Source: Gemmatimonadota bacterium (lineage in GTDB: Bacteria > Latescibacterota > UBA2968 > UBA8231). Taken from it: a stretch of DNA of 6,579 nucleotides. The notes below the pieces were generated by a model. It was not told where the DNA came from. It saw only the letters and a list, made by a program, of their open reading frames with translations, and did no database searches. A program made the translations under genes and the position numbers. The stretch spans positions 1 through 6,579 of the forward strand of contig JABHDC010000078.1 of assembly GCA_018673255.1 (NCBI GenBank). The letters run 5' to 3'. This document shows positions 1 to 6,235 of this stretch, piece after piece (the stretch's first letter is position 1; every line of letters starts with the position of its first letter).

Positions 1-1
1 T

Positions 2-118
2 CTGGCCTCCTGCGAGGCCGGGTTCAGTGAACGTCACACATCCGACGTGCAGGTGGTCCTGGCTCGTGGTAGTGAACGGCAATCGGACCCCCTGTTCAGC
101 CTGGACCCGGTTGAGTGA
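2..118 (+). CDS. 3' end of an unrecognised upstream gene (partial)
   Basis: An open frame enters from the left edge and stops at TGA 116-118, giving a 38-residue C-terminal tail that ends in SLDPVE. Most of its codons end in G or C and common GC-rich codons (CTG, GTG, GAC, GAG) dominate, much as in the genes downstream, so it looks coding. The other plus frames stop early (first frame, about 28-30) or give a low-complexity Pro/Ser/Trp-rich product (third frame). I do not recognise the tail. It does not resemble the ends of DUF1365 proteins or FAD-dependent amine oxidases, which often precede this kind of methyltransferase gene. It lies 88 nt before the next start, with a small hairpin between, so it may or may not share the operon. 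It could also be non-coding. Confidence 0.4.
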   Translation: MASCEAGFSERHTSDVQVVLARGSERQSDPLFSLDPVE

Positions 119-148
119 CCGACAGGCGATGCAGATCAACCCGTCTGC

Positions 149-167
149 GGGATCAGCCGGTGATCCC
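149..167 (+). terminator. Small hairpin before the operon, possible weak terminator
   Basis: GGGATCA (149-155) and TGATCCC (161-167) form a perfect 7-bp stem with a 5-nt GCCGG loop. Downstream comes a C-run and then TCTTGATTTT, a poor U-tract. It sits 31 nt after the upstream stop and 39 nt before the methyltransferase start. It could end the upstream transcript or be an operator-like inverted repeat; the sequence does not decide between these. Confidence 0.35.
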
Positions 168-206
168 CCCTCTTGATTTTCGACCTCCACACAGACAGAG
201 ATCCAC

Positions 207-1268
207 ATGAAGACGGCATTTGATCTGGTTGAGCGTGGTTGGGTACCGGATGTCGCGGTTCGGGCCGGTATCCGTGAACTGGTCCGACGGCGACGCCGGT
301 CTCTGCACTCAGACCTGCCACCAACCGCCATTGATGCGGACTTTGCCGCCAAACTCAGGCAATCGCCTGTGGCTGTCGCCACGGCCGAGGCGAACGAGCA
401 GCACTACGAAGTGCCGGCGCCCTTCTTCGAGAAGGTATTGGGCACCCACCTGAAGTATTCCTGCTGCTATTACCCCAATGGCGACGAGACCCTGGATCAA
501 GCAGAGACGGCGATGCTCGAACTCACCTGTGAGCGGGCCGATCTCGTCGATGGACAGAAGATTCTCGAACTGGGATGTGGTTGGGGTTCACTCACGGTCT
601 GGATGGCCTCACACTACCCGAACAGTGAGATCATTGCCGTTTCCAACTCCCATTCGCAACGCGAACACATCGGCCGGCGTTGTCGCTCGCTTGGCCTCAC
701 GAACGTGCAGGTCCTCACAGCGGACGCCAACGATCTGGCCGAGCACTCACACGAGCGCATCGGGGACGGCGCCTTTGACCGGGTGGTCTCCGTCGAGATG
801 TTCGAACACATGCGCAACTGGCCACAACTGCTGGCACGCATCGCGGGATGGCTGACACCAGCCGGGCGTCTCTTCCTGCATGTGTTCTGTCACCGCCAGC
901 ATCCATATCTGTATGAAGATCGTGGCCCCAATGACTGGATGGCCCGTCACTTCTTCACGGGTGGCATGATGCCCTCCGACGATCTGCTGCTGCAGTTTCA
1001 GGATCACCTGCAGATCGAGGATCGCTGGTCCGTCGATGGTCGTCACTACCAGCGCACGGCCAACCATTGGCTGGAGCAACTCGATCAGCAGCGGGACGAG
1101 ATCCTGCCGATTCTCAGCCAGACCTATGGCCATCAGGAGGCCCACCGATGGCTGCAGCGATGGCGTCTGTTCTTCATGGGATGTGCCGAAACCTTCGGAG
1201 ATCAGGGCGGGCAGGAGTGGCGCGTCGCCCACTACCGGCTGCGCCCACTGGCGGAGACCATGGCATGA
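207..1268 (+). CDS. SAM-dependent methyltransferase, CFA-synthase family (coclaurine N-methyltransferase-like branch)
   Basis: This is a 353-residue class I methyltransferase of the cyclopropane-fatty-acyl-phospholipid synthase family. Visible are the N-terminal HYEVPAPFFEKVLG / YSCCYY region (67-89), SAM motif I ELGCGWGS (121-128), the SVEMFEH segment (195-201), and the LHVFCHR...DDLLLQFQD stretch (224-266). The HYQRT motif (280-284) and the AETFG...EWRVAHY tail are also present. FCHR, the FFTGGMMPS block and the WLEQLD region are those of plant coclaurine N-methyltransferases and their bacterial relatives. By analogy with E. coli Cfa, C86, E200, H225 and Y281 are candidate active-site residues. 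The substrate is probably an unsaturated acyl chain of membrane phospholipid, by context, although amine methylation is possible. Bacterial relatives sit in singlet-oxygen/light regulons next to photolyase genes, including the furan-fatty-acid methylase of Rhodobacter. The start is ATG 207, which keeps the family N-terminus; its SD (AGAGA) is weak. The gene ends in ATGA overlapping a minicistron. Confidence 0.9.
   Translation: MKTAFDLVERGWVPDVAVRAGIRELVRRRRRSLHSDLPPTAIDADFAAKLRQSPVAVATAEANEQHYEVPAPFFEKVLGTHLKYSCCYYPNGDETLDQAETAMLELTCERADLVDGQKILELGCGWGSLTVWMASHYPNSEIIAVSNSHSQREHIGRRCRSLGLTNVQVLTADANDLAEHSHERIGDGAFDRVVSVEMFEHMRNWPQLLARIAGWLTPAGRLFLHVFCHRQHPYLYEDRGPNDWMARHFFTGGMMPSDDLLLQFQDHLQIEDRWSVDGRHYQRTANHWLEQLDQQRDEILPILSQTYGHQEAHRWLQRWRLFFMGCAETFGDQGGQEWRVAHYRLRPLAETMA
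1253..1257 (+). promoter_or_regulatory. Shine-Dalgarno GGAGA for the 18-codon minicistron
   Basis: GGAGA lies inside the last codons of the methyltransferase gene, exactly 7 nt before ATG 1265. The same GGAGA at the same spacing precedes the photolyase GTG. Confidence 0.5.
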
Positions 1269-1321
1269 GATCCCTTCACCGGATCGATCGGTTGATCGAC
1301 TACACGGAGACGTGCAGGTGA
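1265..1321 (+). CDS. 18-codon minicistron linking methyltransferase and photolyase genes
   Basis: ATG 1265 overlaps the methyltransferase stop as ATGA, and the frame ends at TGA 1319-1321, which overlaps the photolyase start as GTGA. The predicted peptide is MRSLHRIDRLIDYTETCR: short, basic, with one cysteine and no recognised domain. GGAGA at 1253-1257 sits 7 nt before the ATG, a normal SD distance. The arrangement would let terminating ribosomes pass from the methyltransferase gene through the minicistron to the photolyase start, which uses the weaker codon GTG. It may be a pure coupling device, a leader peptide, or the worn remnant of a small gene. It does not look like DUF2256, a small cysteine-rich protein often found beside photolyases. 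Coding is inferred only from the signals and overlaps. Confidence 0.4.
   Translation: MRSLHRIDRLIDYTETCR
1306..1310 (+). promoter_or_regulatory. Shine-Dalgarno GGAGA that fixes the photolyase GTG start
   Basis: GGAGA ends 7 nt before GTG 1318. The other in-frame GTG at 1312 would be only 1 nt from it. No in-frame ATG exists between here and the tail of the methyltransferase gene, so GTG 1318 is the supported start. Confidence 0.65.
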
Positions 1322-2748
1322 CGCCCTGGTTGTGGTGGATCCGCCGTGATCTGCGACTTGAGGACAACCCCGCCCTTTGCTGGGCAGCCAGTGCAGGTAC
1401 GGTAATCCCCGTTTACATCCACACGGCTGGCGACGGTGGACTTCACGCACCCTGGCAGGTCGGTGAAGCTTCCTCGTGGTGGCTGCACCACTCGCTGAGC
1501 TCACTTCAGGCGAGGCTTCATGCCATCGGCTCACGAATGGTGATCCGGACGGGGGATCCGGCCACGACACTGGCAACCCTTGTCCGTGAAACCGGGGCCG
1601 CGGGCGTGGCCTGGAATCGCCTCCTCGAGCCCGCACACATGGCCATCGAGCAACGGCTTGTTGACACGCTGCAGGCGCAGTCCACGACGACCCATATCGG
1701 TCAGGCTGACCTGATCCATGAACCTGCCGACCTGCTCACCGGCGCCGGTACTGGCTATCGTGTCTTCACCCCTTTCTGGCGCACCTTGCGCCGTCAGGAC
1801 ATGCCACCGGAACCGGTTGCACAACCGCAGATCCTGGCACCCGATCAATGGCCTGCCTCTGTATCACTGGCATCCCTCGGACTGCTGCACTCGCACAACT
1901 GGGCCGACGGACTGGCGGCAGCCTGGACGCCGGGCGAGATCGGGGCTCAGGATCGACTGCGCAACTTCGCTGAAGAGGTGTCCTCCTATGAGGACCAGCG
2001 CAACCTGCCGGCGAAGACGGGGACGTCCTCTCTGTCACCGCATCTCCACTTCGGCGAGGTGAGTCCGCGTCAGGCCTGGTGGGTGGCGCTGGAAGCCGCG
2101 GGTGATCGCGCCGAGCCCTGGTTGCGCCAGCTGGCATGGCGTGAATTCGCCCACCATCTGCTGTGGCACGAGCCCGCCACGATTGAGCGGCCCCTGCGCC
2201 CGGCCTTTGAACACTTCCCCTGGTCACCTGACCCGGCGTTGCAGCGGGCCTGGCAACGCGGTCAGACCGGCTATCCCCTGGTGGATGCCGGGATGCGGCA
2301 ACTCTGGCACACGGGCTGGATGCACAACCGTGTGCGGATGGTCGTTGCCTCCTTCCTGGTCAAGGACCTGTTGCAGCCCTGGCAGGATGGCGCACGGTGG
2401 TTCTGGAATACTCTGGTCGATGCGGATCTGGCCAACAATACCATGGGCTGGCAATGGACCGCCGGCTGCGGCGCGGATGCGGCGCCCTTCTTCCGGATCT
2501 TCAACCCGACGGCGCAGGGCAAACGATTCGACCCGTTGGGTCAGTATGTGCGTCACTGGGTCCCTGAGATTTCCGGTCTGTCAGATCGATGGATTCACGA
2601 ACCATGGCGTGCCCCCGATGGCGAACTGGCAACAGCCGGCGTATCGCTGGGTGAGAGTTACCCGCGACCGATCGTCGATCATTCCCGAGCTCGTAAACAG
2701 GCGCTGGCCGCCTATCAGCGCACCAAATCATCCTCCTCCCAGACCTGA
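1318..2748 (+). CDS. phrB: Deoxyribodipyrimidine photolyase (cryptochrome/photolyase family)
   Basis: This is a 476-residue flavoprotein that repairs UV-induced cyclobutane pyrimidine dimers in DNA using blue/near-UV light, acting in the cytoplasm. The N-terminal antenna domain starts with LWWIRRDLRLEDNPAL (5-20). The FAD-binding domain carries TSSLSPHLHFGEVSP (236-250), LAWREF (272-277), the GYPLVDAGMRQL block (318-329), GWMHNRVRM (333-341) and NNTMGWQW (373-380), followed by GADAAPFFRIFNP (385-397). The electron-transfer tryptophan triad aligns as W302-W355-W378 (E. coli W306, W359, W382). N374 matches FAD-contacting N378, and W274 matches substrate-contacting W277. Glu274 of the E. coli enzyme is Gln271 here. 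Length is typical of class I-like enzymes (about 470). The frame is open upstream to 1036, but that part is the shadow of the methyltransferase gene. The start is GTG 1318 (SD at 1306-1310), overlapping the minicistron stop. The next gene follows after 9 nt. A class III (PhrA-like) assignment is not excluded. Confidence 0.96.
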   Translation: MTPWLWWIRRDLRLEDNPALCWAASAGTVIPVYIHTAGDGGLHAPWQVGEASSWWLHHSLSSLQARLHAIGSRMVIRTGDPATTLATLVRETGAAGVAWNRLLEPAHMAIEQRLVDTLQAQSTTTHIGQADLIHEPADLLTGAGTGYRVFTPFWRTLRRQDMPPEPVAQPQILAPDQWPASVSLASLGLLHSHNWADGLAAAWTPGEIGAQDRLRNFAEEVSSYEDQRNLPAKTGTSSLSPHLHFGEVSPRQAWWVALEAAGDRAEPWLRQLAWREFAHHLLWHEPATIERPLRPAFEHFPWSPDPALQRAWQRGQTGYPLVDAGMRQLWHTGWMHNRVRMVVASFLVKDLLQPWQDGARWFWNTLVDADLANNTMGWQWTAGCGADAAPFFRIFNPTAQGKRFDPLGQYVRHWVPEISGLSDRWIHEPWRAPDGELATAGVSLGESYPRPIVDHSRARKQALAAYQRTKSSSSQT

Positions 2749-2757
2749 CACGAAGCC

Positions 2758-3249
2758 ATGCACGTCTACCGAATGCACACCACACAGCACCTGCCGATCG
2801 ACATCGACTTGGCGTGGACGTTCTTCTCCGACCCTCGGAATCTGCAGAAGATCACGCCTGAAGACATGAGCTTTGTCATCGACACGCCCGTCCCGGAGCG
2901 TATCCATTCAGGCTTGTTCATCGGCTATCGATTGCGAGTCCCCCCCGGCATCCCGCTGCGCTGGTGGACGGAAATCAAGCATGTAGAAGCGCCCCATTCC
3001 TTCATTGACGAGCAACGGAGTGGCCCCTATCAGCTCTGGTATCACGAACACCGATTCATCGCCGTCGATGGCGGTGTGGAGATCCAGGATACGGTGCACT
3101 ACGCGCTGCCCTTCAGGTTGCTTGGCCGCCTCGCTCACTGGCTCTTCGTTCACCGTCAGTTGCAGCAGATCTTCACCTACCGCCGGCAGGTCCTGGAAGA
3201 CCAGTTCCCTGGTGAACGGTCCATCCATGCCGCCGGGGCCACAACTTGA
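2758..3249 (+). CDS. SRPBCC (START/Bet v1-like) ligand-binding family protein
   Basis: This is a 163-residue soluble protein of the SRPBCC helix-grip superfamily. The opening MHVYRMHTTQHLPIDIDLAW, then FFSDPRNLQKITPEDMSF, is the classic N-terminus, with strand 1 followed by the first two helices. GLFIGYRLRVPPGIPLRWW (residues 53-71) and QRSGPYQLWYHEHRF (86-100) are strands lining the cavity, and the region around residues 117-147 is the long C-terminal helix. Relatives are often labelled cell-division inhibitor-like or simply SRPBCC proteins. They recur next to photolyase and DUF1295 genes in light/oxidative-stress clusters. A role in binding a lipid or other hydrophobic ligand is family inference; no catalytic residues are evident. 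The start at ATG 2758 fits the family N-terminus, although its SD is weak (GAAG 2752-2755), so coupling to the photolyase stop 9 nt upstream is likely. The gene ends in TTGA overlapping the next start. Confidence 0.88.
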   Translation: MHVYRMHTTQHLPIDIDLAWTFFSDPRNLQKITPEDMSFVIDTPVPERIHSGLFIGYRLRVPPGIPLRWWTEIKHVEAPHSFIDEQRSGPYQLWYHEHRFIAVDGGVEIQDTVHYALPFRLLGRLAHWLFVHRQLQQIFTYRRQVLEDQFPGERSIHAAGATT

Positions 3250-4124
3250 ACGCCCCCGAACGCCAGAGCATCATCGCCATCCCTCTGGTGGTCCTAACAG
3301 CGATTGGTGTATCAGGCGCGGGGAGCCAGGGTGGCGTCTCGTGGCATGGTCTGCCCCTGTTCGCCCTGTGCGGACTGCTCGCCTTCGGTTTGAACTGGCT
3401 CGTGTTCGTGCACGCGTACCGCGCCCGCACAGAGCGCTTCTTCGACCTCACTGGCGGGCTCACATATATCAGTGTGGTCACCCTGGCCCTTGTCCTGGCA
3501 GGTCGTGCCGAGCCACGATCGCTGCTTCTTGGCGGCATGGTTTTCGTGTGGGCTACGCGCCTTGCCAGCTTTCTCTTCACACGCATTCGTCGCGAGGGAT
3601 CCGATGGCCGATTCGACGAAATGAAGACGAGTTTTCTACGCTTCCTGATGGCCTGGACACTGCAAGGATTATGGGTTCTGCTGACACTTGCCAGCGCTCT
3701 GGCAGCGATGACGTCCACGCACCAGGCGCCTCTCGGCGGGCTCGCACTCGTGGGCACGCTCGTCTGGCTCTTCGGATTCGGGTTTGAAGCCGCCGCCGAC
3801 CGTCAGAAGAGGCGCTTTCGCACTGATTCCGCAAACCGCGACCGCTTCATTCAGCATGGCCTCTGGGCCTGGTCACAACACCCGAATTACTTCGGGGAAA
3901 TCACACTGTGGATCGGTGTGACCATCGTGGCGTATCCCGTTCTTTCGGGCTGGCAGTTACTAACCCTCATCTCACCGGTATTCGTATACATCCTGCTCAC
4001 CCGGATCAGCGGCATTCCCTTGTTGGCGACTCGGGCTCAGAAAAAGTGGGGGCATGATCCGGCCTACCGGGCCTACTGCGAGCAGACCCCGATCCTGCTG
4101 CCGCGTCCACCTCAGAAGCCCTGA
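3246..4124 (+). CDS. DUF1295 family integral membrane protein (steroid 5-alpha-reductase/ICMT-like fold)
   Basis: This is a 292-residue polytopic inner-membrane protein. Hydrophobic segments lie near residues 10-25, 34-56, 73-86, 92-112, 130-155, 163-181, 218-233 and 236-252. Family signatures are FDLTGGLTY (66-74), GLWAWSQHPNYFGE (205-218), the TRISGIPLL segment (252-260) and WGHDPAYRAY (268-277), ending in TPILLPRPP. DUF1295 (PF06966) shares its C-terminal HPNY-type motif with steroid 5-alpha-reductases and isoprenylcysteine methyltransferases. A lipid reductase or methyltransferase role is therefore possible, but the reaction is not established. The start is TTG 3246, overlapping the SRPBCC stop as TTGA. 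No in-frame ATG lies near, and the next candidate (GTG 3288) would cut the first hydrophobic segment. There is no strong SD, so translation probably depends on coupling. The stop overlaps ATG 4124 as TGATG, the expected start of the following, now broken, transporter gene. Confidence 0.92.
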   Translation: MNAPERQSIIAIPLVVLTAIGVSGAGSQGGVSWHGLPLFALCGLLAFGLNWLVFVHAYRARTERFFDLTGGLTYISVVTLALVLAGRAEPRSLLLGGMVFVWATRLASFLFTRIRREGSDGRFDEMKTSFLRFLMAWTLQGLWVLLTLASALAAMTSTHQAPLGGLALVGTLVWLFGFGFEAAADRQKRRFRTDSANRDRFIQHGLWAWSQHPNYFGEITLWIGVTIVAYPVLSGWQLLTLISPVFVYILLTRISGIPLLATRAQKKWGHDPAYRAYCEQTPILLPRPPQKP

Positions 4125-4406
4125 TGGCCAAGGACCCACGCCTTGAATTCGCTCAGGCTGGCCGCATATTCGGCTCCCTCCTTGGTGACTTCTGTCGCCA
4201 CCCTCCCCATGGCTTTCTTCGTGCCCGCCTTCTATGCCGACGAACTCGGCCTGCCGATCGCCGCCGCCTTGTGGCTTGCCGTCTGGAGTCTGCCCTTCGC
4301 CGCCGACGTGATCGATGTGGGTACGCTGCAAAGCGGGGAGCAGCGCTCAGGTCTGTTCTTCGCCGCCTGGGGCATGATGATCAAGCTCTCACTCGGCCTG
4401 GGTGTC
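4124..4406 (+). pseudogene. Remnant of a GPH/MFS-type sugar:cation symporter (frameshifted, internally deleted, 3'-truncated)
   Basis: ATG 4124 overlaps the DUF1295 stop as TGATG and opens with MAKDPRL, but that frame then loses any transporter character. The +1-shifted frame from about 4143 reads NSLRLAAYSAPSLVTSVATL and then MAFFVPAFYADELGLP, the typical first membrane helix of glycoside-pentoside-hexuronide (MelB-like) symporters. It runs at once into LPFAADVIDVGTLQSGEQRS and GLFFAAWGMMIKLSLGLGV. That matches a segment normally located some 300 residues later in these roughly 450-residue proteins. Recognisable sequence stops near 4406, and the final helices are missing. Three lesions are therefore visible: a frameshift between 4126 and 4145, an internal deletion joining near 4260-4275, and 3' loss. 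The shifted frame stays open to 5264 only because it runs antisense to the peroxidase gene. A short translated product from TTG 4143 is possible but would not be a transporter. The family call rests on remembered motifs. Confidence 0.75.
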
Positions 4407-4471
4407 CTTCCCGAAGCTCCTCCGGATCTTGTCTTCCTCGCGACATCCCGTGTCCGCAATCCTCCCACGAT

Positions 4472-4727
4472 TCAGCGCCGTTGCCCCCACGACGCAACCG
4501 TCGGGGCTCCGGTGTGGGCAATCCGCCACAAGATATCCGCTTGGGCTTCACTTACGGGCAGAGCCTTACAGCCACAGCGAACCCCTTTGCGCCGCCGCTC
4601 TCGCGCAGGCCACGAACAATCTCAGGGATGTCCACCAGGGTCACTTTCATGTCCCTGCGCATGTGCCAGAAGCACTGTGCGTGGAATTCGCGGAAGGCTC
4701 GGCCAGGCTCGATCCGACACGCGCATC
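4472..4727 (-). pseudogene. Two-frame remnant of an unrecognised minus-strand gene
   Basis: Between the peroxidase stop (4728) and the transporter remnant, the minus strand reads AFREFHAQCFWHMRRDMKV and then TLVDIPEIVRGLRESGGAKG, ending in FAVAVRLCP and TAA at 4552-4554. No ATG, GTG or TTG in this frame lies before the HMRRD methionine, so the 5' part is missing. A second minus frame begins where the first ends and reads VSEAQADILWRIAHTGAP then TVASWGQRR, stopping at TGA 4472-4474. Both segments look like real protein (alternating hydrophobic and charged helices), unlike shadow-frame translations. A frameshift near 4550-4570 would join them as one C-terminal piece of about 70 residues. I do not recognise the family. 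The remnant lies just after the peroxidase gene on the same strand and may derive from its former downstream neighbour. Chance open frames cannot be excluded. Confidence 0.45.
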
Positions 4728-6200
4728 TTACCGGCTCAGCAGCATCTTCCGGGTCTGAACCAGCTGACCGTCACTGAAGAGTCGATAGAAATACATGCCG
4801 GAAGTAAGCCCGGTCCCATCGAAGTGGAGCCGATAGTTTCCTGCAGAGTGAAAGTCCCTTACCGGTGTGGCGATCTGCTGACCAAGAACATTGTAGATCA
4901 TCAGACTCACGTTGCTGGCCTGCGAAACGCGGTACGCAATGGTCGTGGTGGGATTGAACGGATTCGGGAAGTTCTGAGCCAATTCAAAGGTCAACGCACT
5001 TGCCTGCCCCTCGGACTCAACATGGGTGGCAGTGGCTGCCGGGATCACGATCAGATTTCCATCCAGATCAAATGGGTCCGACCACTTTTCGTCCCGATAC
5101 ACATTCGAGCCGGTCAGGGTCGTCAGAAACTCGACGACCTCGGCTCGTTCATGCTGCAGCATCTCCAGATGCCAGCCATTGCCGTTGATCACCAGATCCG
5201 GATCGATACGCGTATTGCCCGCGGCAAGTTGGATAAACTCATAGTGATCGACCGCGCGACGTAGAGAGAGAGATCCGGTGTGCATCAGGCCTCCATTCGA
5301 TCTGCCCTCGGGGCCCACAAGGTCCCTCAAGGCCGGGGCACGGGTGTTACCGAAGTCCCGGCCGCCGAGCATACTCACAGTGAAGCCATTGTTACCTGAG
5401 TCAAGCTTGATGGAGAATTCGGGTGGCACATGACAACCCGAACATCCAAAACCGCCACTCCTGCGAAGACCATTGTCATCAAAGACCGGCGTGCCCAGGA
5501 AGAAACCCTTGCCCGCATTCTCTTCGGGTGAGAAGCCTGGAAAGGGCGCCTCGATATCGCCGACCTGCGCGAGTTGTTCATCAAAGCGGGAGTCGAAGGA
5601 CTGAATGCTGCGTATGAACTGGGCGATGGCCAGTTGCATGCGCGGCTCAGTGATCTCCGGATCGCCATAGACAAAGTCAAAAAGAACCTGATAGTATCCC
5701 AGATCGGCCATCCTGTGCAGCAGCGAATCCAGCCCAGGATCCCCATCCTTTCCACTGAAACCCATCTCCGCGTGATCCTGAATCGGCAGCGTCGCCTGCT
5801 CTTCCAGTGAGGCGGCGCGTTCATCCCAGAAGACGCGTTCCTTGGCGGAAAAACGCGCATTGATCAGTCGCATCGAATGGCGGCCGGTGGTGCCATTCAC
5901 GCCTTGACTGATCTGCGCCGTATCGCCGAAGGCGTGCTCCTGCTGGTGGCAGCTGGCGCAGGAGACTGTATTGTCCACCGAGAGCTTCTTGTCGTAGAAC
6001 AGAACCCGGCCAAGGGTGGCGCCGCCATCTGTCAGGGGATTGTTGGCAGGCGTGTTGTCTCTGGTGACAAAGGATGGCACAGGCTGATTGGCATAGGCCG
6101 CCAGGTCGGCCAGATCCAGCTGACCACTACTCTGGGCATGGACCAGTGGAGACAGAACAAAGGCTGACAGCAGGACCCATCTCGACACGTTGAAGTGCAT
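4728..6200 (-). CDS. Secreted diheme cytochrome c peroxidase/MauG-family protein with T9SS-type C-terminal sorting domain
   Basis: This 490-residue exported protein begins with a signal peptide (residues 1-22, likely cut after VHA). Family blocks are LFYDKKLSVDNTVSCASCH (67-85, haem 1 site C81/C84/H85), the HAEMG motif (143-147) and CSGCH (253-257, haem 2 site). GGLMHTGSLSLRRAVDHY (303-320) supplies M306, the likely second axial ligand of the C-terminal haem as in bacterial CcpA-type peroxidases (MauG has Tyr there). This favours H2O2 reduction over tryptophan oxidation chemistry, but the substrate is unknown. Residues about 404-490 form a FlgD-Ig-like/type IX sorting domain: NFPNPFNPTTTI (410-421), YNVLGQQI (436-443), SGMYFYRL (467-474) and QTRKMLLSR at the end. 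That would send the haem protein to the cell surface or medium. The start is ATG 6200 because it has a strong SD and gives a clean signal peptide; an in-frame ATG at 6302 would bury the signal. The gene converges on the plus-strand operon. Confidence 0.93.
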   Translation of the reverse strand: MHFNVSRWVLLSAFVLSPLVHAQSSGQLDLADLAAYANQPVPSFVTRDNTPANNPLTDGGATLGRVLFYDKKLSVDNTVSCASCHQQEHAFGDTAQISQGVNGTTGRHSMRLINARFSAKERVFWDERAASLEEQATLPIQDHAEMGFSGKDGDPGLDSLLHRMADLGYYQVLFDFVYGDPEITEPRMQLAIAQFIRSIQSFDSRFDEQLAQVGDIEAPFPGFSPEENAGKGFFLGTPVFDDNGLRRSGGFGCSGCHVPPEFSIKLDSGNNGFTVSMLGGRDFGNTRAPALRDLVGPEGRSNGGLMHTGSLSLRRAVDHYEFIQLAAGNTRIDPDLVINGNGWHLEMLQHERAEVVEFLTTLTGSNVYRDEKWSDPFDLDGNLIVIPAATATHVESEGQASALTFELAQNFPNPFNPTTTIAYRVSQASNVSLMIYNVLGQQIATPVRDFHSAGNYRLHFDGTGLTSGMYFYRLFSDGQLVQTRKMLLSR

Positions 6201-6207
6201 GCGAGAT

Positions 6208-6214
6208 TCCTTCT
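6208..6214 (-). promoter_or_regulatory. Shine-Dalgarno AGAAGGA of the peroxidase gene
   Basis: On the minus strand AGAAGGA ends 7 nt before ATG 6200. This selects that start over the in-frame upstream ATG at 6302. Confidence 0.75.
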
Positions 6215-6235
6215 GTGAAGTGTGTTGCACCGGAA

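Noticed and set aside
161..166. TGATCC resembling the -35 element of ChrR-type (ECF11) sigma promoters, upstream of the operon.
   Set aside because: No matching -10 (CGTA-like) lies at the right distance, and the bases are already part of the hairpin stem. A light-stress promoter here is therefore not supported.
1036..1317. N-terminal extension of the photolyase frame into the methyltransferase gene.
   Set aside because: The extension lies in a shadow frame of a clearly coding gene. Photolyase homology starts at LWWIRRDLRLEDN, and GGAGA supports GTG 1318.
747..1367. 206-codon minus-strand open frame opposite the methyltransferase gene.
   Set aside because: It is antisense to a well-supported gene and its translation has no recognisable family pattern; high GC content gives long shadow frames.
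2102..2869. 255-codon plus-strand open frame inside the photolyase gene.
   Set aside because: Its product is Arg/Pro/Ser/Cys-rich shadow sequence, and the photolyase motifs lie in the other frame.
4143..5264. A 373-codon plus-strand open frame starting at TTG 4143.
   Set aside because: Only its first ~88 codons resemble a transporter. The rest runs antisense through the peroxidase gene, so it is a pseudogene start followed by a shadow frame.
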